A stretch of DNA of 64,000 nucleotides. Origin: CADEED01 sp963842515 (GTDB lineage: Bacteria; Pseudomonadota; Gammaproteobacteria; Steroidobacterales; Steroidobacteraceae). The notes under the pieces are model-generated. The model saw only the letters and a program-made list of their open reading frames with translations. It had not been told where the DNA came from and did no database searches. Location: assembly GCA_963842515.1 (NCBI GenBank), contig CAWJGO010000002.1, forward strand, positions 1,302,001 through 1,366,000. The letters run 5' to 3'. This document shows positions 30,165 to 37,959 of the stretch, piece by piece. Within the stretch, counting starts at the first letter, position 1. Each line of letters starts with the position of its first letter. The translations under genes were made by a program, and so were the position numbers.

Positions 30165-31478
30165 ATGGCGCTTCGTTTGCGCGTCATCAGCGATCATCGC
30201 CATCGATTAGGCGAGAAGAGTTCGTTTGTTTTTGGAGTCTCGGGCGGAAGCATTGGACGCTCGGCCGAGAACGACTGGGTGTTGCCTGACGATATGCGCT
30301 ACGTCTCCGGACGCCACGCGCGCATCGTCTTTCACAAGGGGCGTTACCTCCTTCAGGACACCAGCAGCAACGGCACTTTCATCAATGACGGCGACAAGCC
30401 GCTCGGCGGCAGGAATCCGCACGAACTGAAATCCGGCGACGTGATCCGCATCGGCGAATATCACGTGCAGGTGCAGATCGACTCGGCCACCGATTTCACG
30501 CTCGACGACAGCGCGCTGTACGCCACCGGCACCACCAGCACGCGCGGCCGCCGCGTGCCGCAGCCCAAGGACCTCGGTGCATCGCTGCGTCTCGAGAATC
30601 TGCTCGAAGCCAGCAACGACGTCTCGAGCGACGAGCTCAAACCCGTCAATTCGTTCGGCCAGGCGGTCTCGGCGCGCACGCGCGCGCTGCATCAGACGCA
30701 GGACCTGCCCAAGGAAGCTTCGACCTCCCCCGAGATCGATATCGACTCCGAAGTCGTGGCGCGACGCATCGCCCGCCTCGCCAAGGCCGCGACCAAACAA
30801 CAGCAGGCGTTGCAAGTGTCCGCGATACCGACGACACCTGCCCCGCCCGCGTACTCGGCGCCGGCCCACTCCTCACCCACAGTGGACAACACGCCGGGCC
30901 TGCAGGCGTTCTGCCGGGGCGCCGGCATCGGCGCCGAAACGCTGCCCGTGGATGCACACTCGCGCATGCTGCATCTGGCCGGCCAGCTCCTGCGCGAGTC
31001 GCTGCTCGGCCTGAAGGAAAGCAACCGCAACCAGCAGGAACAGCGCAACAAGCTCCATGTGACCCATCAAAAGGAGCCGGCCGACCTACTGCCCTCGCTC
31101 GAGCGGAACAGTGTCGAGGAACTCATCCAGGAATTGCTCAAGGCGCACGACAGCCGCCGCTTCGACGCCGTGCAGTGGCTGCGCGAGTCGTTCGCCGGTG
31201 GACGCAGCCACGATGATGCCTTGGTCGAAGCGATGCGCGCGGCATTCGTCGATTTCATCGGCCGCCTCGACCCGCGCGATCTCGCCGCGCGATTCGAGCG
31301 CAGCGCACGGCGCAAGACCATGGGCAACTGGGAACTGTACGGAGACTTCTATCGCAGCCTGTGCGAAATGCCTCCCGACACCCTGCCGCACATCTTCATC
31401 GAGACTTTCGCGCAACGTTACGAACAGATAGCACGCGACGCCGAGGACGGCAGCTCGCAGTCCATCGACGCCGCCTGA
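30165..31478 (+). CDS. FHA-domain protein of the T6SS-associated TagH type
   Basis: 437 residues, cytosolic. An N-terminal forkhead-associated domain (about 1-105), which binds phosphothreonine, shows 'GSIGRSAENDWVLPDD', 'VSGRHARIVF' and 'DTSSNGTFIND'. A low-complexity Pro/Ala linker (about 200-245) follows. The C-terminal region 'AFCRGAGIGAETLPVDAHSR' to 'WELYGDFYRSLCEMPPDTLP' matches the conserved C-terminal domain of type VI secretion-associated FHA proteins (TagH/Fha). There it acts in post-translational control downstream of a Ser/Thr kinase. No other T6SS genes lie nearby, so its partner system is either elsewhere or absent. A kinase gene at 8029-9357 is a possible but unproven partner. 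Confidence 0.85.
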   Translation: MALRLRVISDHRHRLGEKSSFVFGVSGGSIGRSAENDWVLPDDMRYVSGRHARIVFHKGRYLLQDTSSNGTFINDGDKPLGGRNPHELKSGDVIRIGEYHVQVQIDSATDFTLDDSALYATGTTSTRGRRVPQPKDLGASLRLENLLEASNDVSSDELKPVNSFGQAVSARTRALHQTQDLPKEASTSPEIDIDSEVVARRIARLAKAATKQQQALQVSAIPTTPAPPAYSAPAHSSPTVDNTPGLQAFCRGAGIGAETLPVDAHSRMLHLAGQLLRESLLGLKESNRNQQEQRNKLHVTHQKEPADLLPSLERNSVEELIQELLKAHDSRRFDAVQWLRESFAGGRSHDDALVEAMRAAFVDFIGRLDPRDLAARFERSARRKTMGNWELYGDFYRSLCEMPPDTLPHIFIETFAQRYEQIARDAEDGSSQSIDAA

Positions 31479-31517
31479 TCAATCTTCGGTAGATCACTCC
31501 GGCAAGCGCGGCCGCCG

Positions 31518-31536
31518 CGCGGTCGCGGCGACCGCG
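31518..31536. terminator. GC-rich inverted repeat between convergent genes
   Basis: A 7-bp perfect stem (CGCGGTC / GACCGCG) with a 5-base loop lies between the stop codons of the FHA gene and the small acidic protein gene, which converge here. There is no T-tract on either side, so it is not a standard intrinsic terminator. It could still act as a bidirectional pause or RNA-stabilising hairpin. Confidence 0.3.
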
Positions 31537-31540
31537 TCGA

Positions 31541-31780
31541 TCAGGGCCGGGCGCCAATCCCGTCCGCATCGTCCTCATCGTCTTCGGCTTCTTCGTCCTC
31601 GATGTCGCTCACCGGCCCGGTATCCTGCTGGGCGGGCTTGCGACGCTTCTGCGGCTCCTGTGCGCCGGCGCGCGTGGGGTCCGCTTCGAGGTTCTCATCG
31701 TCATCCGGCGAGTAGGTGCCGGGATTCTGGCGACCTTTCTGTTGCTGATCCTGTCCCTGATTCTGGTTGCGATTCGGCAT
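31541..31780 (-). CDS. Small hydrophilic acidic protein, unknown function
   Basis: 79 residues. It has a Gln/Asn-rich, charged start ('MPNRNQNQGQDQQQKGRQ'), a middle with Lys/Arg and Pro, and a strongly acidic C-terminal part ('SDIEDEEAEDDEDDADG'). It has no hydrophobic segment and is probably intrinsically disordered. The start is supported by an AGGAG Shine-Dalgarno 7-10 nt upstream of ATG at 31780; an upstream in-frame start is less likely. The composition recalls small stress-related hydrophilic proteins, but no family is recognised. It is convergent with the FHA gene and divergent from the DGPF protein gene. Confidence 0.6.
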   Translation of the reverse strand: MPNRNQNQGQDQQQKGRQNPGTYSPDDDENLEADPTRAGAQEPQKRRKPAQQDTGPVSDIEDEEAEDDEDDADGIGARP

Positions 31781-32008
31781 GGCCCGTCTCCTCTTGGGTG
31801 ATACACATCGTTGGCGGCGCCACGCTAGCAACCGGAAAACGTGTCCTTAAGTTGCGCCGCATCACCGATTCGAATAGTCCGGCGCTGACAGCGGGTGGGA
31901 TTGCGCAGACGCGCCGCTTGTTTCCGCGCCGGGACGTGTCGAAACTGCGATGCGCCATTCGTTTAGGGCATGAATACCGGCGTGTTGCCGGCACGAAGGA
32001 CCAAGACC

Positions 32009-32359
32009 ATGAAGCAATACCTGCTTTCCGTGTGTTATCCGGCCGGCAGCACGCAGCCCCCGCCCGAAACGCTGCAACGAATCATGCGTGACGTGGACGC
32101 GCTCCATAAAGAGATGCAGGCCGCGGGCGTCTGGGTTTTCGGCGGCGGGCTCACGCCTCCGGGCTCGGCAACCGTGCTGCGAAACCAGAACGGTGACATC
32201 GTGATCACCGACGGCCCATTCATCGAGAGCAAGGAGCAGATCGGCGGCGTCTCGATACTCAAATTGCCGGATCTCGATGCGGCACTCGACTGGGGACGCA
32301 AGCTCGCGCGCGCCATCGGTACGCCCATCGAGGTGCGCCCGTTCATGGATAGCCACTGA
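32009..32359 (+). CDS. YCII/DGPF-domain protein
   Basis: 116 residues, cytosolic. It is a small ferredoxin-like fold protein with the eponymous motif in 'DIVITDGPFIESKEQIGGVS' and a conserved C-terminal 'AIGTPIEVRPF'. DGPF proteins are the typical genomic partner and presumed target of ECF42-group sigma factors (established knowledge). Here the gene is directly followed by such a sigma factor, with a 4-bp overlap (CTGA). The start at 32009 gives the family N-terminus 'MKQYLLSVCYP'. The upstream 228 bp are non-coding and should contain the promoter. The biochemical role of the family is unknown. Confidence 0.85.
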   Translation: MKQYLLSVCYPAGSTQPPPETLQRIMRDVDALHKEMQAAGVWVFGGGLTPPGSATVLRNQNGDIVITDGPFIESKEQIGGVSILKLPDLDAALDWGRKLARAIGTPIEVRPFMDSH

Positions 32360-33558
32360 GCGCGCAGATCGAAGCGATCTTCCGGCGCGAGTACGGACGT
32401 GCGGTGGCGGTGCTGGTGCGTTCCCTCGGCGACATCGAGCTTGCCGAGGAAGCGGTGCAGGACGCCTTCACCACCGCGCTCAGGCTTTGGCCGGGCAGCG
32501 GCATTCCGCCCGCGCCCGCAGGCTGGATCATCACCACTGCGCGTAACCGTGCGCTCGATCATCTGCGCCGCGAAGCCAGCCGCGACGTCCGACACCGCGC
32601 GGCGATGCAGCTCTTGGAACTGGAAACCGTGGAGGAGCCCGACGTGCGCGACGATCGCCTGCGGCTGATATTCACCTGCTGCCATCCGGCCATCGCGACC
32701 GAAGCACAACTCGCTCTGACGCTGCGGTTGTTAGGTGGCCTGAGCACGGCCGAGGTCGCCCGCGCCTTCCTCGTGCCCGAGCCGACCATGGCGCAACGGC
32801 TGTCGCGCGCCAAGGCCAAGATTCGCGATGCAGGAATTCCATATCGCATTCCGGAGAACCCTGAATTGCCGGCGCGCCTGCGCGCGGTGCTCGCCGTTGT
32901 CTACCTCATCTTCAATGAAGGCTACAGCGCGACATCGGGCGAAATGCTGCTACGCGCGGAGCTGTGCGATGAGGCGGTCCGCCTCGGCCGCCTGTTGGCC
33001 GAGCTGCTTCCCGAGGAATCCGAGACCTCAGGATTGCTCGCGCTCATGCTGCTCATCGACGCGCGGCGTGCGGCGCGTGTCGATGAGACCGGCGGCTTCG
33101 TGCGCCTCGCGGCGCAGGACCGTGACAACTGGAACCGCGCGCAGATCGAAGAGGGCCTGGCGCTGTTGCGCGCATGCCTGGCACGCAATCAGCCCGGGCC
33201 GTACCAGATTCAGGCCGCGATCAACGCCGTGCACAGCGATGCGAGGAGCGCGGCCGAGACCGATTGGGCACAGATCCTGACCTTGTACGACCACCTGCTG
33301 GCGATCGCGCCGAGCCCGATAGTGGCGCTGAATCGTGCCGTGGCAGTCGCGGAAACCGACGGCCCGGACACGGCGCTGCGGCTCGTAGAGGCACTCGAGC
33401 TGCCGCGCTATCACCTGTTTCATGCGGTGCGGGCGGATTTCCTGCTCCGGCTGGGCCGTCGGGCGGAGGCCGCGGCCGCGTATCGAACAGCGATCGAATA
33501 TTGCGACAACGCGCGCGAGAAAGATTTTCTGCAGCGTCAATATGACGCCATTGCCTGA
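32356..33558 (+). CDS. ECF sigma factor of the ECF42 group with C-terminal TPR-like extension
   Basis: About 400 residues if translation starts at CTG 32356, which overlaps the DGPF gene stop as CTGA. A GTG at 32404 is the first standard start, but it would delete the conserved N-terminal helix ('IEAIFRREYGRAVAVLVRSL'). The sigma region 2 stretch 'LGDIELAEEAVQDAFTTAL' and 'GWIITTARNRALDHLRREA' are followed by region 4 ('LRLLGGLSTAEVARAFLV' and 'MAQRLSRAKAKIRDAGI'). A long C-terminal helical domain (from about residue 190) includes 'VVYLIFNEGYSATSGEML' and 'NWNRAQIEEGLALL', as in ECF42 proteins, which have no anti-sigma factor and use this extension for control. Confidence 0.88.
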   Translation: MSAQIEAIFRREYGRAVAVLVRSLGDIELAEEAVQDAFTTALRLWPGSGIPPAPAGWIITTARNRALDHLRREASRDVRHRAAMQLLELETVEEPDVRDDRLRLIFTCCHPAIATEAQLALTLRLLGGLSTAEVARAFLVPEPTMAQRLSRAKAKIRDAGIPYRIPENPELPARLRAVLAVVYLIFNEGYSATSGEMLLRAELCDEAVRLGRLLAELLPEESETSGLLALMLLIDARRAARVDETGGFVRLAAQDRDNWNRAQIEEGLALLRACLARNQPGPYQIQAAINAVHSDARSAAETDWAQILTLYDHLLAIAPSPIVALNRAVAVAETDGPDTALRLVEALELPRYHLFHAVRADFLLRLGRRAEAAAAYRTAIEYCDNAREKDFLQRQYDAIA

Positions 33559-33570
33559 AACTGAAGCAGC

Positions 33571-34089
33571 TCAACCCGCCAGCAGTTGACGCTGCGGGGC
33601 TTCCAGCGACAACAGGTGCGCCTTGGCGTCGAGGCCGCCACCGAAGCCAGTGAGGCTGCCGTTCATGCCGATGACCCGGTGACAGGGGGCGATGATCGCG
33701 ATCGGATTTCTGCCATTCGCCGCACCGACGGCACGAACCGCGGCCGGATTGCCGACCTGTTCGGCGATTTGGCCGTAGGTGCGTGTTTCACCGTAAGGAA
33801 TGCTGAGCAACGCCGCCCAGACCCGCCGCTGAAAGTCCGTGCCGCGAAATTCGAGTGCCAGCTCGAATGCCCGGCGCTTGCCGACGAAATATTCGCCGAG
33901 CTGACGCGAAGCCTCGCGCAGAAGCGGATGACCCGGCTGCTGGTGTGCGTTTTCAAACGGGACACGACCGTGACCCGCCGTTCGCCAGACCAGCGCGACC
34001 AGCGCCTGGCCGGTGGCGACAAGCGTGAGCTCGCCGACCGGCGAGGCGATGACACAGCTGAAATGTTCGAGGTCTTCGGATGCGGACAT
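33571..34089 (-). CDS. ogt: Methylated-DNA-[protein]-cysteine S-methyltransferase
   Basis: 172 residues. This suicide repair protein removes O6-methylguanine lesions. The acceptor cysteine C136 is in the invariant 'IIAPCHRVIGMNGSLTGFGG'; 'GTDFQRRVWAALLSIPYGET' and 'RAVGAANGRNPI' are the DNA-binding helix-turn-helix and adjacent motifs. It has the length of stand-alone Ogt and no fused Ada regulatory domain. It is convergent with the sigma factor gene (12 bp between stops). The region upstream (34090-34454) is non-coding and holds the direct repeat next to tRNA-Ser. Confidence 0.95.
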   Translation of the reverse strand: MSASEDLEHFSCVIASPVGELTLVATGQALVALVWRTAGHGRVPFENAHQQPGHPLLREASRQLGEYFVGKRRAFELALEFRGTDFQRRVWAALLSIPYGETRTYGQIAEQVGNPAAVRAVGAANGRNPIAIIAPCHRVIGMNGSLTGFGGGLDAKAHLLSLEAPQRQLLAG

Positions 34090-34185
34090 GGGTCACCGGA
34101 AAACGATTCGTAACGTCGCGTCGGAGATTAGCGCGCAGGGCGCAGGCTGGGGAACTCGCATTTCTCGCCGAAATGGATCAGAAGC

Positions 34186-34300
34186 CGCTCGTGTGTCCAG
34201 CTTCGCAAGGCGAAGGTGTCGAACTCGTCTCGATTCATGCACGTGAGTTCTAATCTCACGGCAGGTCAGCGTACAAATAAATGGCGGAGAGGGTGAGATT
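34186..34300. repeat. 115-bp direct repeat, copy 1, carrying a duplicated tRNA-Ser 3' end
   Basis: Identical base for base to 34359-34473. Its last 19 bp (34282-34300) equal the 3' terminus of the minus-strand tRNA-Ser including CCA; the other 96 bp equal the sequence just downstream of that tRNA. The repeat also contains 'GTGAGTTCTAATCTCAC' (34239-34259 region) on the plus strand, which differs by one base from the tRNA-Ser T arm but in opposite orientation. With flanks, 34090-34454 holds nothing else coding. The 58-bp spacer 34301-34358 has two short GC-rich hairpins. Confidence 0.9.
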
Positions 34301-34358
34301 GCTCGCGACCGCGGACGGTCGCTCGTCCCTCCCTTCGGTCGGGACCACACTCGCGCAA

Positions 34359-34473
34359 CGCTCGTGTGTCCAGCTTCGCAAGGCGAAGGTGTCGAACTCG
34401 TCTCGATTCATGCACGTGAGTTCTAATCTCACGGCAGGTCAGCGTACAAATAAATGGCGGAGAGGGTGAGATT
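34359..34473. repeat. 115-bp direct repeat, copy 2, overlapping the 3' end of tRNA-Ser
   Basis: This is the presumed original copy, since it is continuous with the functional tRNA-Ser gene (34455-34547). The offset to copy 1 is 173 bp. A repeat that begins inside the 3' end of a tRNA and runs downstream is a pattern seen at integration sites and after unequal duplication. No integrase is present in the window. Confidence 0.9.
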
Positions 34474-34547
34474 CGAACTCACGTGCCGGAATTACCCGAC
34501 CATCCGATTTCGAGTCGGCGCCGTTATGACCGCTTCGGTACCTCTCC
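34455..34547 (-). tRNA. tRNA-Ser (anticodon CGA)
   Basis: 93 nt on the minus strand. The acceptor stem GGAGAGG pairs with CCTCTCC, followed by discriminator G and an encoded CCA. The anticodon loop reads ACTCGAAAT, giving anticodon CGA (codon UCG). A long variable arm typical of class II tRNAs (Ser/Leu) is visible, and the T arm is GTGAG-TTCGAAT-CTCAC. It reads UCG, a serine codon common in GC-rich genomes. Its 3' 19 nt are duplicated downstream as part of the 115-bp direct repeat. Confidence 0.96.
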
Positions 34548-34616
34548 GCGCCCGAAAACTGACGACAACCGTGAAATTAGGGCCGCCCATCGAGGGGCGC
34601 GTATTCTAGCCGAACG

Positions 34617-35351
34617 ATGCACAGAGCCAAGGGGCGGAAAAATTTGACCAATCGGAGGGGCTTTGTGGCACTGGCGCTGGCCGTCCTCGGTGCGCCATTG
34701 CGCTCGGTGGCAGCCGACCAACCCACCAAGCCGCCGGCCGTCAAGCCGCAGGTCCAGCGCGCACGGCTGCCCCGGCGATTGGCGGCCGATTTCCATAGCC
34801 ACATCGAAACCCGGCTGCCCGCGCTGCGCCCCTCTTTCGAAGCCGCCGGCCGTGACACGGGACTCAACTGGCGCATGCTCGCGGCGCTCGGCTACCAGGA
34901 ATCCCGTTGGCGGCCGGCGGCGGTTTCGCCGCGCGGAGCCCAGGGGGTCATGATGCTCATGCCCCTCACGGTGACGAAAATGGGTGTGAAGGACGTGTTC
35001 TCGGCCGACGAAAACATCATGGCCGGCGCGCGTTATCTGCTGCACATGAAGGAGCGTATTCCCAAACGCATCCGTGATCCGGACCGCACCCTGCTCGCGA
35101 TGGCCGCCTACAACATCGGCATTGGCCATCTCGAAGACGCGCGCATCGTCACGCAGATGCGCAAGAAGAATCCGGATCGGTGGGCGGACGTACGCGCCAA
35201 CCTGCCCCGTCTCTCCGACCCGCACTGGCATACCCGCGTCAAGCGCGGTTACGCGAATGGCCGCGAGACCGCGCAATTCGTCGAGCGGGTGTCGCAATTC
35301 GCCGCGATCCTCGAAACCACGGTGCCGGATGCGGTCGTCGCGAAAGACTGA
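34617..35351 (+). CDS. Exported lytic transglycosylase (SLT domain, MltF-like)
   Basis: 244 residues. An N-terminal signal ('RRGFVALALAVLGAPLRSVA') suggests export to the periplasm, followed by a Pro/Lys-rich linker. The SLT domain (about 65-240) has the catalytic glutamate E95 in 'MLAALGYQESRWRPAAVSP', then 'GAQGVMMLMPLTVTKMGV' and 'LLAMAAYNIGIGHLEDA'. These are closer to the MltF catalytic domain than to Slt70. The N-terminal solute-binding-like domain of full MltF is absent, so it is a minimal enzyme. It would cleave glycan strands of peptidoglycan to 1,6-anhydro products. It stands alone, starting 69 bp from the tRNA-Ser gene. Confidence 0.88.
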   Translation: MHRAKGRKNLTNRRGFVALALAVLGAPLRSVAADQPTKPPAVKPQVQRARLPRRLAADFHSHIETRLPALRPSFEAAGRDTGLNWRMLAALGYQESRWRPAAVSPRGAQGVMMLMPLTVTKMGVKDVFSADENIMAGARYLLHMKERIPKRIRDPDRTLLAMAAYNIGIGHLEDARIVTQMRKKNPDRWADVRANLPRLSDPHWHTRVKRGYANGRETAQFVERVSQFAAILETTVPDAVVAKD

Positions 35352-35355
35352 CTGA

Positions 35356-36711
35356 CTAGAGCGGTTTGATCTTGATGCTGCGGAACGCCACTGCATCACC
35401 GTGATCCTGCAGCAGGATGCGGCCCTTCTGCGCTTCGCCGAATCCCGAGGTGGACTTGAACTTGCTGGCCGCGACGCGCGCGCGATAGTCGTCCGAGCCG
35501 CGCTTGAATTCGAGCACTTTGACACCGTTCAACCAGTGCTCCACCGTGCCGTCGGCGCGTGCCACGATGCGCGCGTGCTGCCACACGTCGACCTTGGGCG
35601 CGATGCCCACGTTGGTCATGAGCTTGGCGCGCGGATAGATGTCGTACAGCGAGGCAATAGTGCGGTTGCCGTCGATGCCGAGCTTGGCGTCCGGATGACG
35701 CTCATCATCGAGAAGCTGGTATTCGAGCCCAAGCGGTGCGCCGCTGGCCGGATCGCGCGGCGAGGTGAGTAGATAGAAGATGCCGCTGTTGGCCCCGGCG
35801 GATATCTTGAATTCCATCTGCAGCTCGAAGGCCCCGAATTCCTCGTCGGTCATGAGGTCACCGCCGCCACCTTTGGGCGCCACGGCCAGCTCGCCATTGG
35901 CAATCGACCAGCCTTTGGCGGGAAACCCTTCACCGGCCGCGCTACGCCAACCCTTGGTGGTCTTTCCATCCCACAGCAGGCGCCAACCCTGGGCCTTCTC
36001 TTCCGTGTCGAGGTTGTTGGGCAGGTTGTTACGGATGAGGATGCCCATGGGCGGCTTGCGCTTGAGATTCTTCGTCTGGACCAACAGATTTTTCCAGGTC
36101 GTGGTGCGGCCTGCCTCCTCCGCATTGTTGATGCTGTGCACCTGCAATCCGAAGAACCCGCGCTTCTTGACATCGTCGATGACATCCGCCGCCGCGCCGT
36201 CGTTGATCCACACGCGCAGGCGCGGACCGATGGCCTCGATGCGGTAGTGATTCCACTCGCCGAATTTGTACAGCGCCTTGGCAAGCGGATTCATCTCCCC
36301 GGTGTAGAACCAGCCGCGTTGCGCTTCTTCGTAAATGCCACCGCTCCACTGCCGTTCGGAGGGATCGATGTCCGTCTGGTAGCCGTGCACACGGCCATTC
36401 TCGAAATCCGGGGTGCTGAGGCTGCGGAACTGCACGCCGGAGTTGGTCGGGCCAACGTTCTGGCGCACGTCGAACTCGAAGATGAAATCTTCGTAGTCCT
36501 TCTCGGTAACGAGAAAGCTGTTAGGAACTCCGGGACGCGACGAACCGACGATGGCGCCGTCGATCACCTTGTAGTCCGCTTCGCCGCCGAGCTGTTTCCA
36601 GCCGGCGAGCGTCTTGCCGTCGAATATCGGCGTACCGCCGGGCTCGGCCGCGCCGACCACTCCACCCAGCGCGATCAACGCCAGCGCACTAACAACTTTC
36701 CGCATTCGCAA
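35356..36711 (-). CDS. Exported protein with two DUF1080 (3-keto-disaccharide hydrolase-like) domains
   Basis: 451 residues with a signal peptide ('VVSALALIALGGVVGAAEPG'). Two concanavalin-like beta-sandwich DUF1080 domains occur in tandem. The first (about 25-210) starts 'TPIFDGKTLAGWKQLGGEAD', with 'NSGVQFRS' and 'EWNHYRIEA'. The second (about 235-451) starts 'WRLLWDGKTTKGWRSAAGEG', with 'NSGIFYLLTSP' and 'VWQHARIVARADGTVEHWLN'. Some DUF1080 enzymes hydrolyse 3-keto-glycosides; others are only structural. Both copies keep the NSG and W-x-x-x-R-I/A-R core. The stop lies 5 bp from that of the lytic transglycosylase gene (convergent). It follows the yceI-like gene by 13 bp, so they may share a transcript. 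Confidence 0.87.
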   Translation of the reverse strand: MRMRKVVSALALIALGGVVGAAEPGGTPIFDGKTLAGWKQLGGEADYKVIDGAIVGSSRPGVPNSFLVTEKDYEDFIFEFDVRQNVGPTNSGVQFRSLSTPDFENGRVHGYQTDIDPSERQWSGGIYEEAQRGWFYTGEMNPLAKALYKFGEWNHYRIEAIGPRLRVWINDGAAADVIDDVKKRGFFGLQVHSINNAEEAGRTTTWKNLLVQTKNLKRKPPMGILIRNNLPNNLDTEEKAQGWRLLWDGKTTKGWRSAAGEGFPAKGWSIANGELAVAPKGGGGDLMTDEEFGAFELQMEFKISAGANSGIFYLLTSPRDPASGAPLGLEYQLLDDERHPDAKLGIDGNRTIASLYDIYPRAKLMTNVGIAPKVDVWQHARIVARADGTVEHWLNGVKVLEFKRGSDDYRARVAASKFKSTSGFGEAQKGRILLQDHGDAVAFRSIKIKPL

Positions 36712-36724
36712 ATCCTCGTTTGAT

Positions 36725-37306
36725 TCAGCCGGCTTTCAAGGCTTCCACCTGGATCGCGAGCTTGACGTCCATCTTGAACCCAAATGCCTTGCCGAAGCCG
36801 ATGCCGAAGTCTTCCCGATTGATGGTGCCAGCAGCATCCGCGCCGCAGAACTCCAGTTTCTTCGTTGGGTGCGGCATGCACTTGAAAGAGCGAATGATGA
36901 GTGTCACCGGCCTGGTGACGCCGTGCAAGGTGAGCTCACCCTGCACTTCCGTGGGCGCGCCATCCTTGAACTTGACGAGCTTTCCCTGGTACGTCGCGGT
37001 GGGGTACTTCGCCACGTCGAATATGTTCGGGCCCGTGGCGTCCTTGTTGAGAGGCTCGTTCCCGAAATCGACAGACTTCGTCTCCACCTTGACGTCCACG
37101 GTGCCGGTCCCTGCTTCCTTATCGAGCACAACGGTGCCGGAACTCTGGTTGAACTTGCCACGCCACACCGACATGCCACCGAGATGGTCGGCTTCGAAGC
37201 TGGGATAGGTGTGCTGGGGATCCACGTTGTAGGTGACGGGCGCCGCCACCGCGGAGGCGGCCAATCCTGAAGCCGCAACTGCGAGGGAAAGGATGACTTT
37301 GTGCAT
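36725..37306 (-). CDS. YceI-family periplasmic lipid-binding protein
   Basis: 193 residues with a signal peptide ('VILSLAVAASGLAASAVAAP'). YceI proteins form a lipocalin-like barrel that binds isoprenoid or fatty lipids such as polyprenyl chains. Motifs: 'VTYNVDPQHTYPSFEADHLG', 'GNEPLNKDATGPNIFDVAKY', 'LTLHGVTRPVTLII' and 'NREDFGIGFG'. The start at 37306 has a GGGAG Shine-Dalgarno; a longer in-frame start is not supported. Two cysteines in the C-terminal third (in 'SFKCMPH' and 'LEFCGADA') could form a disulfide. It lies 13 bp upstream of the DUF1080 gene. Confidence 0.9.
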   Translation of the reverse strand: MHKVILSLAVAASGLAASAVAAPVTYNVDPQHTYPSFEADHLGGMSVWRGKFNQSSGTVVLDKEAGTGTVDVKVETKSVDFGNEPLNKDATGPNIFDVAKYPTATYQGKLVKFKDGAPTEVQGELTLHGVTRPVTLIIRSFKCMPHPTKKLEFCGADAAGTINREDFGIGFGKAFGFKMDVKLAIQVEALKAG

Positions 37307-37387
37307 GAGAACTCCCTGAGGGTTCCGGACGCTACAGCGGCGGACCTCTTGCTGCACCCCTCCGAAGGTGTAGGAACCCAGGAGGGG

Positions 37388-37855
37388 TTACGGAGATTCG
37401 CGCCGCCGGGCGGCGAAGAATCCATTCAACAGCCGCGCGCTCTCTTCCATCAGCACGCCGCCGAATACATCCACGCGGTGGTTCATCGAAGGCATGGCGA
37501 ACACATCAGCGGTGCTGCCGGCAGCACCGGCTTTGGGGTCCCAGGCGCCGAATACGAGCCGCGCTACTCGCGCATGGACAATGGCGGACGCGCACATGAC
37601 GCAAGGTTCGAGTGTCACGTAGAGAGTGGTACCGTTGAGCCGGTAGGAACCGAGTGTCCGCCCTCCGGCGCGCAACGCTTCGATCTCAGCGTGGGCCGTC
37701 GGGTCGTGGCCCGCAATCGGCCGGTTCGCGGCCACCGCGAGAATGGCTTCGCCCTGCACCAGCACGGCGCCCACGGGCACTTCACCGGCAGCTTCCGCGC
37801 TTCGCGCCGCTTCCAGGGCGAGGAGCATGAAATCGATGTCGCTGCGTTTTGCCAC
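37388..37855 (-). CDS. tadA: tRNA-specific adenosine deaminase TadA
   Basis: 155 residues. TadA converts A34 to inosine in tRNA-Arg(ACG). The zinc deaminase motif is intact: H55-A-E57 ('DPTAHAEIEALRAGG') and 'LEPCVMCASAIVHARVAR' (C85, C88). 'FGAWDPKAGAAGS' is typical for TadA rather than for guanine or cytosine deaminases. The C-terminus is normal in length. It is divergent from the response-regulator gene (104 bp between starts). Its stop is 81 bp from the yceI start on the same strand. Confidence 0.94.
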   Translation of the reverse strand: MAKRSDIDFMLLALEAARSAEAAGEVPVGAVLVQGEAILAVAANRPIAGHDPTAHAEIEALRAGGRTLGSYRLNGTTLYVTLEPCVMCASAIVHARVARLVFGAWDPKAGAAGSTADVFAMPSMNHRVDVFGGVLMEESARLLNGFFAARRRESP

Positions 37856-37959
37856 GTCAATTGGGGAAAAGTCCTTAGTGACTTAACCCTATCAAACTAC
37901 TAGTGTTTTGTGTCGCTCGATCATCCGGCCCACGGGCCAGTTTTCGAAAGGCTGCCACC

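Noticed and set aside
34090..34616. Possible integrated element next to tRNA-Ser
   Set aside because: There is no integrase, excisionase or phage gene in the window; only the duplication is supported, so no mobile element is annotated.
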